A DNA stretch of 64,000 nt, taken from Pelagihabitans sp963760375 (GTDB taxonomy: Bacteria; Bacteroidota; Bacteroidia; Flavobacteriales; Flavobacteriaceae). The first letter of the stretch is position 1, and every line of letters starts with the position of its first letter. Shown in pieces: positions 44,791 through 53,706 of this stretch. The notes under the pieces were generated by a model. The model saw only the letters and a list, made by a program, of their open reading frames with translations. It made no database searches and was not told where the DNA came from. The position numbers were made by a program, and so were the translations under genes. Location: the NCBI GenBank assembly GCA_963760375.1, contig CAVXCS010000005.1, positions 1,302,001 through 1,366,000 of the forward strand, in the 5' to 3' direction.

Positions 44791-46671
44791 CTAGCTTGGT
44801 GTTTGTGTCTGATGGAATTTTGCCAATTTCGGTTTGTTTTTAGAAGCTGTCACAAAGTACATCTTGATCATGCCCCGGTTCTTGGCCTCGATTTCACCCC
44901 GGTATTCGCAATCGAATTCATCTTTGATGCGTTCAAAGGTCGTTTCGGAAATATTGATCTTGCCCGCCACCGAGTTCGATTCCATTCGGGAAGCCACGTT
45001 CACCGTATCGCCCCAGATATCATAGGAGAACTTTTTACTGCCCACAACCCCTGCCACCACGGGCCCGGTATTGATGCCGATACGGATCTCGAAGCGATGG
45101 TGTTCGGATAGACCATTGGCTTTGGCGTCCTCCACAAAGTCGAGGATCTCAAAGGCGGCTCTCACCATTTTCACGGCATGGCCTTTTGAAGGAAAGGGTA
45201 AGCCGCCGGCGCACATATAGGCATCCCCAATGGTCTTGATTTTTTCCAGGCCGTGCTTTTCCATGATCTCATCGAACTTCGAAAAATAAAAGCCGATGCT
45301 TTCCACCAATTGTTCAGGGGACAGATTTTCGGCATAGCTTGTAAAGCGCTTGAAGTCGGTGAACATCACGGTCACCGCTTCAAACTTTTTGGCGGTCACT
45401 TTCCCATGGGTCTTCAATTCATTGGCAGTGTCCTCGGGCAGGATATTGAGCAACAAGCTTTCTGAGCGGTCTTTTTCCTGTTGTATGACCTCCTTGGTGC
45501 GCCTTATAAAGCGATTGCGGCGATAGAGTCCGGCCGCGAGCAGAAAGATCAGGAACAGGGCCACGGCCGTAGATATCGACACGATGGTTTGGGTGCGTTT
45601 CTGTTGGTTGGCCAGATCCACTTCTGACTGCATTTGTGCCCTTTGCAGGTTGGCGATTTCCTGTACGGCCGTGATGTTTTTCACACTGTCCCTAAAAGCG
45701 ATGTAATTTTTATAGTATTTAAGCGCCGCGCCGCTATACCCCGTTTTTTCGTATAGTTCCGATAGTTTTAGATAAGCATCGCTAATCTGTTCCTTGAGTC
45801 CGTATTGTTTTGCAAGCCGCAAACTTCGCTGTGCATAACCAAAGGCGGCATCCCAATCGCCTTTATCGGCATAAATGTCGGACATATAGGTGAGGTAGAC
45901 CGCAATCGGGTAATAGTCGCCCAGGTCCTCGAGCATGGTGATGGCCTGGGTAATATTGTTTTCTGCACGGTCGGTCTCCCCAAGTTGGGCGTAGGCCAGG
46001 CCCACATTGCCCATATTATAGGCCAGGCCCGTCTTATCGTTCAGCTTTTTGAAAATCGCCCCGGATTCACGAAACAAGAGTAGGGCCGAATCGGGCTTTG
46101 TTGCATAGAGATTGTATTCATCGCCCAGGTTTTCCATCGCATAGGCATAATTTAGGGTATCCTGTCGGTCTTTGCCCGCCTTAAAAATGTCGATGGCTTT
46201 TTTATAATATGAAATGGTGTTGTCATGATTTTCCATCATGGAATAAGCGCCTGCGATACTGATATAAAAACGCCCTAGATCATCTTTTTGCCCAGACTTC
46301 TCAGCAATTTCCATCCCTTTGAAATACTGCACCAATGATTGGCTCAAATCGCCCTTGAGCCTTAACGAGTTGCCTTTTTGTAAAAGTGCCGCAATGATCA
46401 AATCAGTGGAATCCAGTTTGGTCGCTTCCGATAAGAGAAGTTCACTGTATTGCAAGGCTTTGTCTGGATTGGGTTCTTGGACAGCCAGACTATTCAACAG
46501 ATGCAATCGGTCATGTTCTTCGAAGTTGCCGGAGTTATAAATGGCTTCCAGGCTGTCGGCTTGAGCTTGGTCCTGGGCGTTACAATGCAAAGCCATTACA
46601 AAAAAAAAGCCCAGGGTGAAACAGGCTCTTATGGTCAGTACCATTTTTAATATGTTCAACAGGTTCGCCAT
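44791..46671 (-). CDS. Receptor-type class III cyclase with TPR domain (cyclase A)
   Basis: The ATG at 46671 gives 626 residues; a TTG frame begins two codons earlier. The signal peptide is CFTLGFFFVMALHCNAQ, then TPR units (EDLGDYYPIAVYLTYMSDIY region), one membrane helix (TIVSISTAVALFLIFLLAAG), a short coiled segment and the cyclase domain. The metal Asp residues are in MFTDFKRFTSY and KTIGDAYM; KTIG and YDIWGD indicate ATP. The catalytic Arg is present (R562, ASRMES), so this copy should be active. It follows the exported small protein gene at 46702 by 30 bases. It shares layout with cyclase B over the whole length. Confidence 0.9.
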   Translation of the reverse strand: MANLLNILKMVLTIRACFTLGFFFVMALHCNAQDQAQADSLEAIYNSGNFEEHDRLHLLNSLAVQEPNPDKALQYSELLLSEATKLDSTDLIIAALLQKGNSLRLKGDLSQSLVQYFKGMEIAEKSGQKDDLGRFYISIAGAYSMMENHDNTISYYKKAIDIFKAGKDRQDTLNYAYAMENLGDEYNLYATKPDSALLLFRESGAIFKKLNDKTGLAYNMGNVGLAYAQLGETDRAENNITQAITMLEDLGDYYPIAVYLTYMSDIYADKGDWDAAFGYAQRSLRLAKQYGLKEQISDAYLKLSELYEKTGYSGAALKYYKNYIAFRDSVKNITAVQEIANLQRAQMQSEVDLANQQKRTQTIVSISTAVALFLIFLLAAGLYRRNRFIRRTKEVIQQEKDRSESLLLNILPEDTANELKTHGKVTAKKFEAVTVMFTDFKRFTSYAENLSPEQLVESIGFYFSKFDEIMEKHGLEKIKTIGDAYMCAGGLPFPSKGHAVKMVRAAFEILDFVEDAKANGLSEHHRFEIRIGINTGPVVAGVVGSKKFSYDIWGDTVNVASRMESNSVAGKINISETTFERIKDEFDCEYRGEIEAKNRGMIKMYFVTASKNKPKLAKFHQTQTPS

Positions 46672-46701
46672 GCCCAAGCGCTAGAAAATATTTAGGTCCA
46701 T

Positions 46702-47178
46702 TTATTGTTTTGTCTTAATGATCGGATCGATGCTATAAACCCTGTTGCTTTCCCCAACCTGAAATTGGAGGGTGTAGACATAGCCATTAGCGGTGCTGCC
46801 CCGAATGATGATGGCTTCCACGTTTGCTTCCCCATCGACCTCATCGCTGCTAAATATCCTGGCGCCTCGTTTGTACTTTATTTTTTTGATTTTTACCGCA
46901 ACCGAACCGGAGGTCGACACCCCGTTCCAAACGATATTGTCGCCCACATCGACCAGAATAGTGAAGTTTTCGGCAGCGCTGTTGTCCAACACCTCTGTCT
47001 CCGGGCCGGCGGTAAAATAACTGGTGGCTGCCGCATTTTGGTTGTTATACAGTGCGCCCGTATCCACATGCAGGGTGATCTTGTGGGTCGCCTGCCCTGC
47101 CGCCATACCACAAGAAAATATGAACACTAGGACAATATGGCTTAAAAAACGTTTTTGCTGTTTTGATCTATTTTTCAT
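46702..47178 (-). CDS. Exported small beta-rich cyclase-linked protein
   Basis: The 158-residue protein has a signal peptide (HIVLVFIFSCGMAAGQ). The core ENFTILVDVGDNIVWNGVST is followed by GSVAVKIKKIKYKRGARIF and ends YVYTLQFQVGE then VYSIDPIIK. This pattern is shared with the proteins at 44021 and 47241. It is 30 bases from cyclase A and should be in the same compartment as its TPR domain, so a ligand or subunit role is plausible. No known family is recognised. Confidence 0.75.
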   Translation of the reverse strand: MKNRSKQQKRFLSHIVLVFIFSCGMAAGQATHKITLHVDTGALYNNQNAAATSYFTAGPETEVLDNSAAENFTILVDVGDNIVWNGVSTSGSVAVKIKKIKYKRGARIFSSDEVDGEANVEAIIIRGSTANGYVYTLQFQVGESNRVYSIDPIIKTKQ

Positions 47179-47240
47179 GTGGTTGGGCAGCGCTTTAAAT
47201 GCTTGTACTTTCCAATGTTAAAAAGATTTATGCCCATCCC

Positions 47241-47699
47241 TTACTTCTTGACCTTAATGATTGGGTCGATTATAATCGGATCACTGGCACCCAAGCTATA
47301 GCTGATCTTATATTTATAGGTTTTGCCCTTGGCATTCTCCTTTTTTTTGTTTTTTACTTTTGCTTTTACTTTTTTCTTCCCATTGTTGGTTTTGGATTTT
47401 TTAAAAATCTTATCCTTATCGGGTTTATTATCGTCAGCATCAATATCGATATTATCGATATTCACTATTTCGCCGGTGGTGGAAACCCCCTCCCATTCTA
47501 CTTCATCATTGACATCGATTAGGATGGTAAAATCTTCCGTGCCATTTGGATTTTCGACTTCACTGCCGGGCGCGGAAAAAGATATGGCGCCTGTGCTGCT
47601 GTTGACGCTTAATATGACCATTTTTTGGCCATAGGTCATATGGCCCCAAGAAAGTGATGCCAGTGCGAATAAAACAAAAAGTATTTTTGTTGGTTTCAT
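47241..47699 (-). CDS. Exported small beta-rich protein with lysine-rich insert
   Basis: The ATG at 47699 starts a signal peptide (MKPTKILFVLFALASLSWG and GQ cleavage). The 152-residue product has the core EDFTILIDVNDEVEWEGVST and then a very basic, low-complexity stretch (KKKVKAKVKNKKKE), ending KYKISYSLGASDPIIIDPII. The insert separates the same two motifs that are close together in the two paralogues. It is the first gene of the cyclase unit, 62 bases before the gene at 46702. Confidence 0.75.
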   Translation of the reverse strand: MKPTKILFVLFALASLSWGHMTYGQKMVILSVNSSTGAISFSAPGSEVENPNGTEDFTILIDVNDEVEWEGVSTTGEIVNIDNIDIDADDNKPDKDKIFKKSKTNNGKKKVKAKVKNKKKENAKGKTYKYKISYSLGASDPIIIDPIIKVKK

Positions 47700-48040
47700 G
47701 ATCATATGTTTGGTCTTGGTTAGTATTCTTAATAAAATTTCAAGCATTGGAAAAAAAAGCTTTTAGACCATAAGCTAATATATCGAATTAGATTTAATTA
47801 TAGGGCCATTTTGTGGATGCCTTGCCCAAATCGTATTTTTTAAAACACCTTTCTTACAAATATTTTGCATTTGGTCTATGCCAAAGGCTTGGTCAATGTA
47901 ATATAATGGAGATTTGCATAAACAACGGATCAAATGTCCCAAGGCATCACATTAATGTCCGAAGTGCCCCACTTTTTTATCGAACCTAAACAAGCATGGG
48001 CTGACCGCTAGGATATACGTTGTGGCGTTCCATAAAAAAA
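47700..48040. other. Upstream region of the cyclase unit
   Basis: AT-rich, with no supported gene. It should hold the promoter of the cyclase unit on the minus strand. A frame of 66 codons on the minus strand at 47986 runs through the terminator of the oxidase and is not supported. Confidence 0.5.
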
Positions 48041-48077
48041 GTCCCAAGAACCAAGAACTTCACTTGATTTTTGGGAC
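48041..48077 (-). terminator. Intrinsic terminator of the FAD-linked oxidase
   Basis: On the minus strand arms GTCCCAA and TTGGGAC enclose a loop of about 23 bases, followed by TTTTTTT (A residues at 48034-48040 on the plus strand). It ends 18 bases past the oxidase stop. Confidence 0.65.
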
Positions 48078-48094
48078 CTATGCAACCCAGGTAC

Positions 48095-49483
48095 TTATAC
48101 TGGTCTGATATTCTGGTTGACCTTGAACAGGTTATGTGGATCGAATCGTCCTTTAATTTTGGCCAATCGCGCATAATTTCGCCCATAACTGGCCTTCACG
48201 CGTTCCTGTCCTTCATCGTTCATCATGAAGTTCGAATAGGCCCCTCCCGCGGAATAGGGATGCAACCCCTCCCAATAGTCTTTGCACCAGCGGGTAATTT
48301 TATCCGCATTCTTGGGATCTGGATCCACGCCCACGATCACCCCCGAATATTGGGCATCGCGATACGCCCATGGGGTCTCTTCCAGCCCTACCCTTGCAGC
48401 CGCCCCCGTGATGGGATAAATGTGCATTTGTGATAAAGGGGTCGGGATCTTCGATCCGAATTTCAAATGTTGGGCACTGATCTTCTCGTTCAGTTCATTA
48501 AAAAAGTCGCCTCGCCAGTACCACTGGAGCCCGGGTGGAAACAAGCCGTCGAAAAGGGTTTGAATGGAAGGATACGGCATTTCCCCCACATGTTCAAAAA
48601 TGGGTTTTTTGGCCAATATGGGTGCAAAAGTGGCTTTGGCCTTGGCCATATCACCGGTATAGCACCATACGACACCACAAAACTGCTTATTGTGCAAAAA
48701 CTCTGGAAAGGGTGGCCCGGGAATGATCATCGTAGCAAAGAATCCGTTGAGATCTTCCGGGGCATTCTTGATGAAATCCTGGTACCAAGCCATCATTTCC
48801 TGGGTCTTTTCAATGGGCCATATGGTAGGGCCGCCAAAAACCGTTTTTACGGGATGGGCCTGAAACTTGAAAGAGGTGACAATCCCAAAATTGCCGCCCC
48901 CACCGCGAATGGCCCAGAACAGATCGGTATTTTGTTTGGCATTAACGGTAACAAACGACCCATCGGCCAGTACCATGTCGGCCTCCAAGAGGTTGTCTAT
49001 GGTAAGGCCGTATTTACGTGATAAATAGCCTACACCGCCGCCCAGGGTCAGTCCACCGACCCCAGTAGTGGAAATAATACCGGCAGGGACCGCAAGACCG
49101 AAGGGATGGGTCGCATGGTCCACTTCTCCCCAAACGTTGCCCCCCCCTACCCTTACGGTTTTATTATCCTGATCGACCCTCACAAATTTGAGTCCCGAAA
49201 GATCGATGACCATACCTCCATCACAGAGCCCTAGTCCGCCCCCATTATGCCCGCCACCACGTACGGCGACCAACAGTTCGTTCTCGCGGCCAAAATTTAC
49301 CGCGGCCATCACATCGGCCACGTCAACGCACATGACGAACATGCCCGGTCGCTTATCGATCATGGCATTGTAGACCTTTCGCGTTTCATGATAACCCGCG
49401 TCTTTTGGCATTACCAGTGCTCCCCTGAGCTTCTGGGAAAATTGTTCAATTATTTCTGGATTCAAGTCTTTAACTGTCTTCAT
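48095..49483 (-). CDS. Berberine-bridge-type FAD-linked oxidoreductase
   Basis: The 462-residue protein has the PCMH FAD domain. AVRGGGHNGGGLGLCDGG carries the His that binds FAD covalently, and GVGGLTLGGGVGYLSRKYG lacks the Cys of bicovalent enzymes. The C-terminal BBE domain ends in YGRNYARLAKIKGRFDPHNL. It oxidises sugars or alcohols with O2; the substrate is not predictable and there is no clear signal peptide. It is a single-gene unit with its own terminator. Confidence 0.9.
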   Translation of the reverse strand: MKTVKDLNPEIIEQFSQKLRGALVMPKDAGYHETRKVYNAMIDKRPGMFVMCVDVADVMAAVNFGRENELLVAVRGGGHNGGGLGLCDGGMVIDLSGLKFVRVDQDNKTVRVGGGNVWGEVDHATHPFGLAVPAGIISTTGVGGLTLGGGVGYLSRKYGLTIDNLLEADMVLADGSFVTVNAKQNTDLFWAIRGGGGNFGIVTSFKFQAHPVKTVFGGPTIWPIEKTQEMMAWYQDFIKNAPEDLNGFFATMIIPGPPFPEFLHNKQFCGVVWCYTGDMAKAKATFAPILAKKPIFEHVGEMPYPSIQTLFDGLFPPGLQWYWRGDFFNELNEKISAQHLKFGSKIPTPLSQMHIYPITGAAARVGLEETPWAYRDAQYSGVIVGVDPDPKNADKITRWCKDYWEGLHPYSAGGAYSNFMMNDEGQERVKASYGRNYARLAKIKGRFDPHNLFKVNQNIRPV

Positions 49484-49584
49484 CTTGATTTTTGGTGTTT
49501 AAGTTTGAAAGCGTAACTATTGGGAAATGATCATCCCTTTCAAAGACCAATGGATTGGTGTTTTTCGTTTTAGAACTGGCCTTA

Positions 49585-49683
49585 GCAGTTTCGACCTGCC
49601 TAGCCTTTTGGCTTGGGTAGATTCGGACGTAGTCGAAACCGCCTAATTGCGGTTATACATTGTCGCAATTAGTTGCTTTTTTT
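49585..49683 (+). ncRNA. Candidate small structured RNA with intrinsic terminator
   Basis: On the plus strand an outer stem (GCAGTTTCGAC 49585 / GTCGAAACCGC 49632, one mismatch) holds an inner stem CTGCCTAGCC-TTTT-GGCTTGGGTAG with G-U wobbles that pair only in plus-strand RNA. It is directly followed by CTAATTGCG / CGCAATTAG (49643-49672) and seven T (49677-49683), an intrinsic terminator. Flanking genes are both on the minus strand, so no plus-strand gene explains the terminator. The RNA could be regulatory; the 5' end and promoter are unknown. Confidence 0.4.
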
Positions 49684-49707
49684 ATTGTACGGATTTTGCA
49701 AACTACC

Positions 49708-50187
49708 TTAATCTTCTTTTATAGTCGGCACTGCATCAAAAGGGTCCACCATAGCGACAAATAAAACACAAGGGCCATTATCTAGACATTTTGCTTTATG
49801 TGGCTTTCCTGCAGGGCCATAAGCATATGAGCCAGCTCTTAATACCACGGGATTTTCCCCTTCGTATTCGACCTCCAAATCTCCTGAAATTAAAATCATT
49901 CGTTCGGGTGAATTATGTGTATGATTCACAACTTCGGTATTAGGTTCTATTTTAAAGAAAAAATCCAAATTAGGTTTAGATATATCACCGTGAAGAATTG
50001 TAAAGAAACAACCTGGAAAGAAATCTGGGGCAGGTAACCAATTCAAATCTTTATTATCAATGGTTGTAGCAAAAGAAGTTTCTTCTTCAGAAAGGTCATT
50101 ACTCTGCGCATTCAAGCCGATTGTTAATAAAACAAAGGCGAGGGTAATCATGTTTTTTCTGTACGGTTTAATTTTAGTGGTTTTCAT
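49708..50187 (-). CDS. Exported cupin-domain protein
   Basis: The 159-residue protein has a signal peptide (ITLAFVLLTIGLNAQ), or starts 36 bases later at MITLAF. The cupin motifs are HTHNSPERMILISGDLEVEY and GPAGKPHKAKCLD, giving a metal site of two His, Glu and a later His. It could be a dioxygenase-like or sensing protein. Its codon use is clearly more AT-rich than that of neighbours, which suggests a recent arrival. It is flanked by the candidate RNA and a broken globin gene. Confidence 0.8.
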   Translation of the reverse strand: MKTTKIKPYRKNMITLAFVLLTIGLNAQSNDLSEEETSFATTIDNKDLNWLPAPDFFPGCFFTILHGDISKPNLDFFFKIEPNTEVVNHTHNSPERMILISGDLEVEYEGENPVVLRAGSYAYGPAGKPHKAKCLDNGPCVLFVAMVDPFDAVPTIKED

Positions 50188-50216
50188 AGTGGTGGTTTTT
50201 AAGGATATAAATTAAG

Positions 50217-50515
50217 TTAATCATTGAAAATATCAATCTGTTTATTGTGGGTTACAATTACTTGCAACTGACTAATATTCATTACATTATGTGCCGTGAC
50301 CTGTCTTTCCCATTATAAATTTGGGGACCCACTCTGCCCATGCCAAAAAACGCGATGGTATGCTGTTTGATCATCGCCAAGCGCTTGGGTTGTTCCAAAT
50401 AGGGCAGGAACCTGGCGTTTACTGCGGTATTTTTCATATGCGCATCAACGGTATCGTCGACGATTGCGGCTATACCGGTCGAGCCGCCCAATCTTTCAAA
50501 TAGTGTGTTTGCCAT
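50217..50515 (-). pseudogene. Frameshifted group 1 truncated hemoglobin
   Basis: The first frame (from 50515) encodes 77 residues of a group 1 truncated hemoglobin: MANTLFERLGGSTGIAAIVD, then ARFLPYLEQPKRLAMIKQHT and a premature end after NGKDRSRHIM. A second frame continues VTAHNVMNISQLQVIVTH to a stop at 50217, matching the family order KD-xTAH-xMNIS. One frameshift at about 50300 plus a short tail explains both. The usual length is about 120 residues, so the last helix is incomplete. It is likely dead and sits beside the cupin gene. Confidence 0.7.
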
Positions 50516-50631
50516 TTTATGCTATGTTTTGGTTGTACCCAAAGCTAGCTATAGAAAAAACCAACGACTACTACGTTTAAATCAAATAATTATAAAATTG
50601 GATCATTTTAGCCCTAAACGAAAGTTAGAAA

Positions 50632-51739
50632 TCAATTAAGATTCAATTGGACATATTTTGAAGGAAGAATGCCGTAGGTTTCCAAAAAGCATTTCGAAAA
50701 GTACGCTGCACTGTTGAAACCGGTTTCATAGGCCACTTCGGAAACATTGCCAAAATGTTGATGTAACAGGTCCAAGGCTTTGTTCAAACGGTATTCCCGT
50801 AGAAAGGTGTTCGGGGATTTCCCGGTGAGTTTTTTGATTTTTCGATAGAGCTGTGCTTTGCTATAACCCAATTCGGCACTGAGCGCTTTTAATCGAAAGT
50901 TCTCTTTGTTCCATGTTTTTTTGGAGAATGCCATCAATTGGGCGAGAAATTTTTCTTCCTTCGGTTTTAATGTCCGAATCAGCTTGTGGTCGATCTTAGC
51001 TTGATGGTTCTCGTTTTCATATAGGTTTTTAACGGCCTCGGTGATCACGATAGGGTCGTGTACCACTTCGCACATTTCGGTGGCCCGTTCAATGGTTTCC
51101 GAAAAAATGCCTTCTTGACCGGTTACGGGAACACCGGCGCAGACCCCGATGCCCAGCTTCCTATGGGTGCGATCCAATTTTGGGGTGATGTATTTAAAAT
51201 TGTATCTGATCTTCAGGGCACATAAAATGGCATTGGTAACCGTTTTAAAGGAAACCAAATACATATTGTTGTTGTGTTTGGCGATGCTGCCTTCGAAGTG
51301 ACGCACCGTTTTGGATAACACTCCTATGGAATTTCTGGAAAAAAATATCCATTTGTTCCGCATTGGTGCTGTGAATGGGATCGCCGGCTTCCAATACCAT
51401 GATGACCCTGAAGGCGGGATCGTCGATAATATTCAGTTCTTCATTCTGGGCTTTGATGGGATCTTCGATACGGCCCAAGAACGATTCCACCAAACGCACA
51501 TCCACTTCGATGATTTCATGAGGGAAATCCCCATGGGCATGATTGTGCATCTGTTGCAGTGCTTCCTTGTTTGGAGCCTCTATCAGGCAAAAGGCGGTAT
51601 GCCTTTCACTGTCGCACCAATAGGTCATCCCCTTACAACCATAAAGATGCTGTACTTTAAGGTCTTCCTGATGCATCAACGCCACATGTTTTGCTGTAAT
51701 GTCATCTGGAATGTCGTGTCGATCCATATATAACGGCAT
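50632..51739 (-). pseudogene. Frameshifted DUF4242 / cyclase-like / AraC regulator
   Basis: The first frame (51739 to about 51300) is a DUF4242 nickel-binding-type domain (MPLYMDRHDIPDDITAKHVA, WCDSERHTAFCLIEAPNKEA, VDVRLVESFLGRIEDPIKAQ). It then runs to KFHRSV, after which the reading changes to the frame at 50632-51363: VLSKTVRHFEGSIAKHNNNM, KLGIGVCAGVPVTGQEG, and the AraC HTH (LKALSAELGYSKAQLYRKIK, SEVAYETGFNSAAYFSK). The middle (SIAKHNNNMYLVSFKTVTNA ... GIGVCAGVPV) is a degenerate class III cyclase-like domain. One base change at about 51305, near a T-run, would give a single chain of about 365 residues. Whether it is a mutation, an error or recoding is open. Confidence 0.75.
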
Positions 51740-51897
51740 AGTCGCTGGTTTTTATTAAAGTTAGCGATTTTTTCCCAAATTAAGGAGTATTGGAAACGAC
51801 AAAAACCGAAATCCCTAGGGCTTGCGAAGAAAAAATGGAAAGAACCGTCGACCAAATGTCGGTTCTTTCGAGGTCAACTCGAATGAAGTTATTTTGT

Positions 51898-53346
51898 TTA
51901 TATGAAGTGTTGCCTCAAAAAATTGCGCCCGTTGGAAGACATCACTCTATCCACGATCTCATCCGCATCGATCTTGTTCGCCGCGACTTTGAACTGGGCA
52001 CTTTTCATATAATTATAGGCATGCCGTTCCAGAAAATCAGCCAAAAACGGCAACTCTTCGGCCGTCCAAAAGCCATTTAGCGCATCAATGATGCCGTCAA
52101 AATCGGTGCCCAAGGCCATGCAGTCCCATGCGAACAAATCTTGGCCATCCAAGACTTCAAGGATATGTTGGATCTGGAACCACAACAATTCCGATCGGTA
52201 GTGCATGATCTTGGCGCGTTTGGTGGACCTTTTGGTGGCTTTCAGGGTCTTTTTGTTTACGATCCTTCTTTCATCGAGTTGCAACCCTATGATGCCCTTT
52301 CGTTTTGCGATCCGAACCAGCTCATCATCAAAAAAGTTGATATCGACCGGATTTAATTTGTTTGCGACCGCCGACCCCCCATGTTGCCGTTGTGTTGGGG
52401 ACAACAATCCGTTGGCGGCACCATGGCTGACGATGATGGGTATTTGCGAATACCTTGGGTCGGCCTCCAATAGGCCATAAAATTCTTGTCTGGCCAACAC
52501 GCTCATATGTTTTAGGTCGATCAGGATACGTCGGCCATTCGACCTATCGTAAAGTGCATGGATCACTTTTTTCCCCAAAGGGGTGAGCCCGGTATTGAGG
52601 CCTTCACTTTGGTCGACCTTTTTCTTGACCAAGGCGGTAAAACTTTCTGCATGGCCACATAGATGGTTCCAGAAATGATGGGCGAGGGTCACAAAAAAGG
52701 GAGGTGTATGCCACTGTTTTATTTGTTGTACCCGCGCCAGAAATGCATCTTCAACCGGGGCTTGCAGAATATTTGAATTCAGCACGTGCATTCCCTCTAT
52801 CGACAATACGACCGCTATGGTGGTGGTTTTACCGTTTTGGTTTTTGTGCAAGGCTTCGATTTCGCTGTGGTCCCGTACCAATTGGTAGGTGAACGCTCCT
52901 TCCGGCAGCCTGATCACCTTCCGGTCGAGTTGTCGGTAATAATCATATTCCAGTTCAAGATCTTTGAAATAATCGGTCATTTGTTGAACGGCATCTACCC
53001 GCTTCTTCCCTACCCCTGTGGCAAAATTGGAAGCCATATCGCGTAGGAATTCATTTTTAATGGTGTTGTCGAAAAATCCCCTTTCAATGGGGTACAACGA
53101 AGCACAGACTACCCTGACGCCTCCTTTCGCCATACTGCTGAAGTTGGCTTGCGAAAACTTGGTCAGATGCAAGAGGTAGTTGATCAGTTTGTCAAGTAAG
53201 GTCGGGGGGTCATAACGCCAAATGCTATTGGTACGGTTACGGTACTTGCTGTTCTGGCCAATGGGAACCCGATTGTGGCTCTTCCCGAAAGGCTTCAGGG
53301 CCGAATGGCAGTGCAGGTCAAAATAGTTGTTGTTGTCAAGTGACAT
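51898..53346 (-). CDS. M19-type membrane dipeptidase
   Basis: The 482-residue protein is a metallo-dipeptidase of the amidohydrolase fold. It shows the HxH-type start (FDLHCHSALKPFGKS), an SIEGMH (Glu ligand) motif, FVTLAHHFWNHLCGH, VSHGAANGLLSPTQ and the C-terminal GTDFDGIIDALNGFW. These ligate the two zinc ions that hydrolyse dipeptides. No signal peptide is seen, so it is cytoplasmic. It is longer than the usual 350-residue family members owing to N-terminal and internal insertions. It is single and downstream of the broken AraC regulator. Confidence 0.85.
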   Translation of the reverse strand: MSLDNNNYFDLHCHSALKPFGKSHNRVPIGQNSKYRNRTNSIWRYDPPTLLDKLINYLLHLTKFSQANFSSMAKGGVRVVCASLYPIERGFFDNTIKNEFLRDMASNFATGVGKKRVDAVQQMTDYFKDLELEYDYYRQLDRKVIRLPEGAFTYQLVRDHSEIEALHKNQNGKTTTIAVVLSIEGMHVLNSNILQAPVEDAFLARVQQIKQWHTPPFFVTLAHHFWNHLCGHAESFTALVKKKVDQSEGLNTGLTPLGKKVIHALYDRSNGRRILIDLKHMSVLARQEFYGLLEADPRYSQIPIIVSHGAANGLLSPTQRQHGGSAVANKLNPVDINFFDDELVRIAKRKGIIGLQLDERRIVNKKTLKATKRSTKRAKIMHYRSELLWFQIQHILEVLDGQDLFAWDCMALGTDFDGIIDALNGFWTAEELPFLADFLERHAYNYMKSAQFKVAANKIDADEIVDRVMSSNGRNFLRQHFI

Positions 53347-53663
53347 TAAATAAAATAACGGTGTTGATCAAGTTGAATACAAAAACCGCAAGATTGCCTT
53401 CATTTTAAACCAACGATTTTCGCTTTAAAAAATGAAAGGCAACCTCACGGTAAGATGTAGGCGGGGAAAATTCGGGGAGTCTAAAGATAAAAATTATATC
53501 ATAGGGACCATTACATAAAAACCTTATAAAAATTGGGTTTTTTACAGGGAATATCATGAAGGTCCGGGCGTCTATTCCCAAGGGTCTCTACTTCACAGAT
53601 GAAAGCGGTGAGGGCATTTCAATCATAATTCCGTCGCCGATTCCAGAAACAGCAAAAATTTGG
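53347..53663. other. Divergent intergenic region before the sugar cluster
   Basis: About 320 bases between the divergent dipeptidase gene and the first DUF1080 gene. AT-rich with no protein gene. It ends in a likely -7 element (53664). Confidence 0.5.
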
Positions 53664-53672
53664 TATCTTTCG
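53664..53672 (+). promoter_or_regulatory. Candidate -7 promoter element of the sugar cluster
   Basis: TATCTTTCG matches the Bacteroidota -7 consensus TANNTTTG/C and lies 35 bases upstream of the first DUF1080 gene. No good -33 TTTG is at the right distance, so this is tentative. Confidence 0.35.
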
Positions 53673-53706
53673 TAAAGAACAGCCCAATGAGGTCAATTCA
53701 TTATGT

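Noticed and set aside
42118..46671. Reading the two TPR cyclases as recent tandem duplicates with junk between
   Set aside because: They differ across the whole length and each has its own small protein gene, so they are older, separately maintained modules.
47986..48186. A 66-codon minus-strand frame near the end of the FAD-linked oxidase
   Set aside because: It is a shadow of the oxidase end and its terminator; no domain, no signal.
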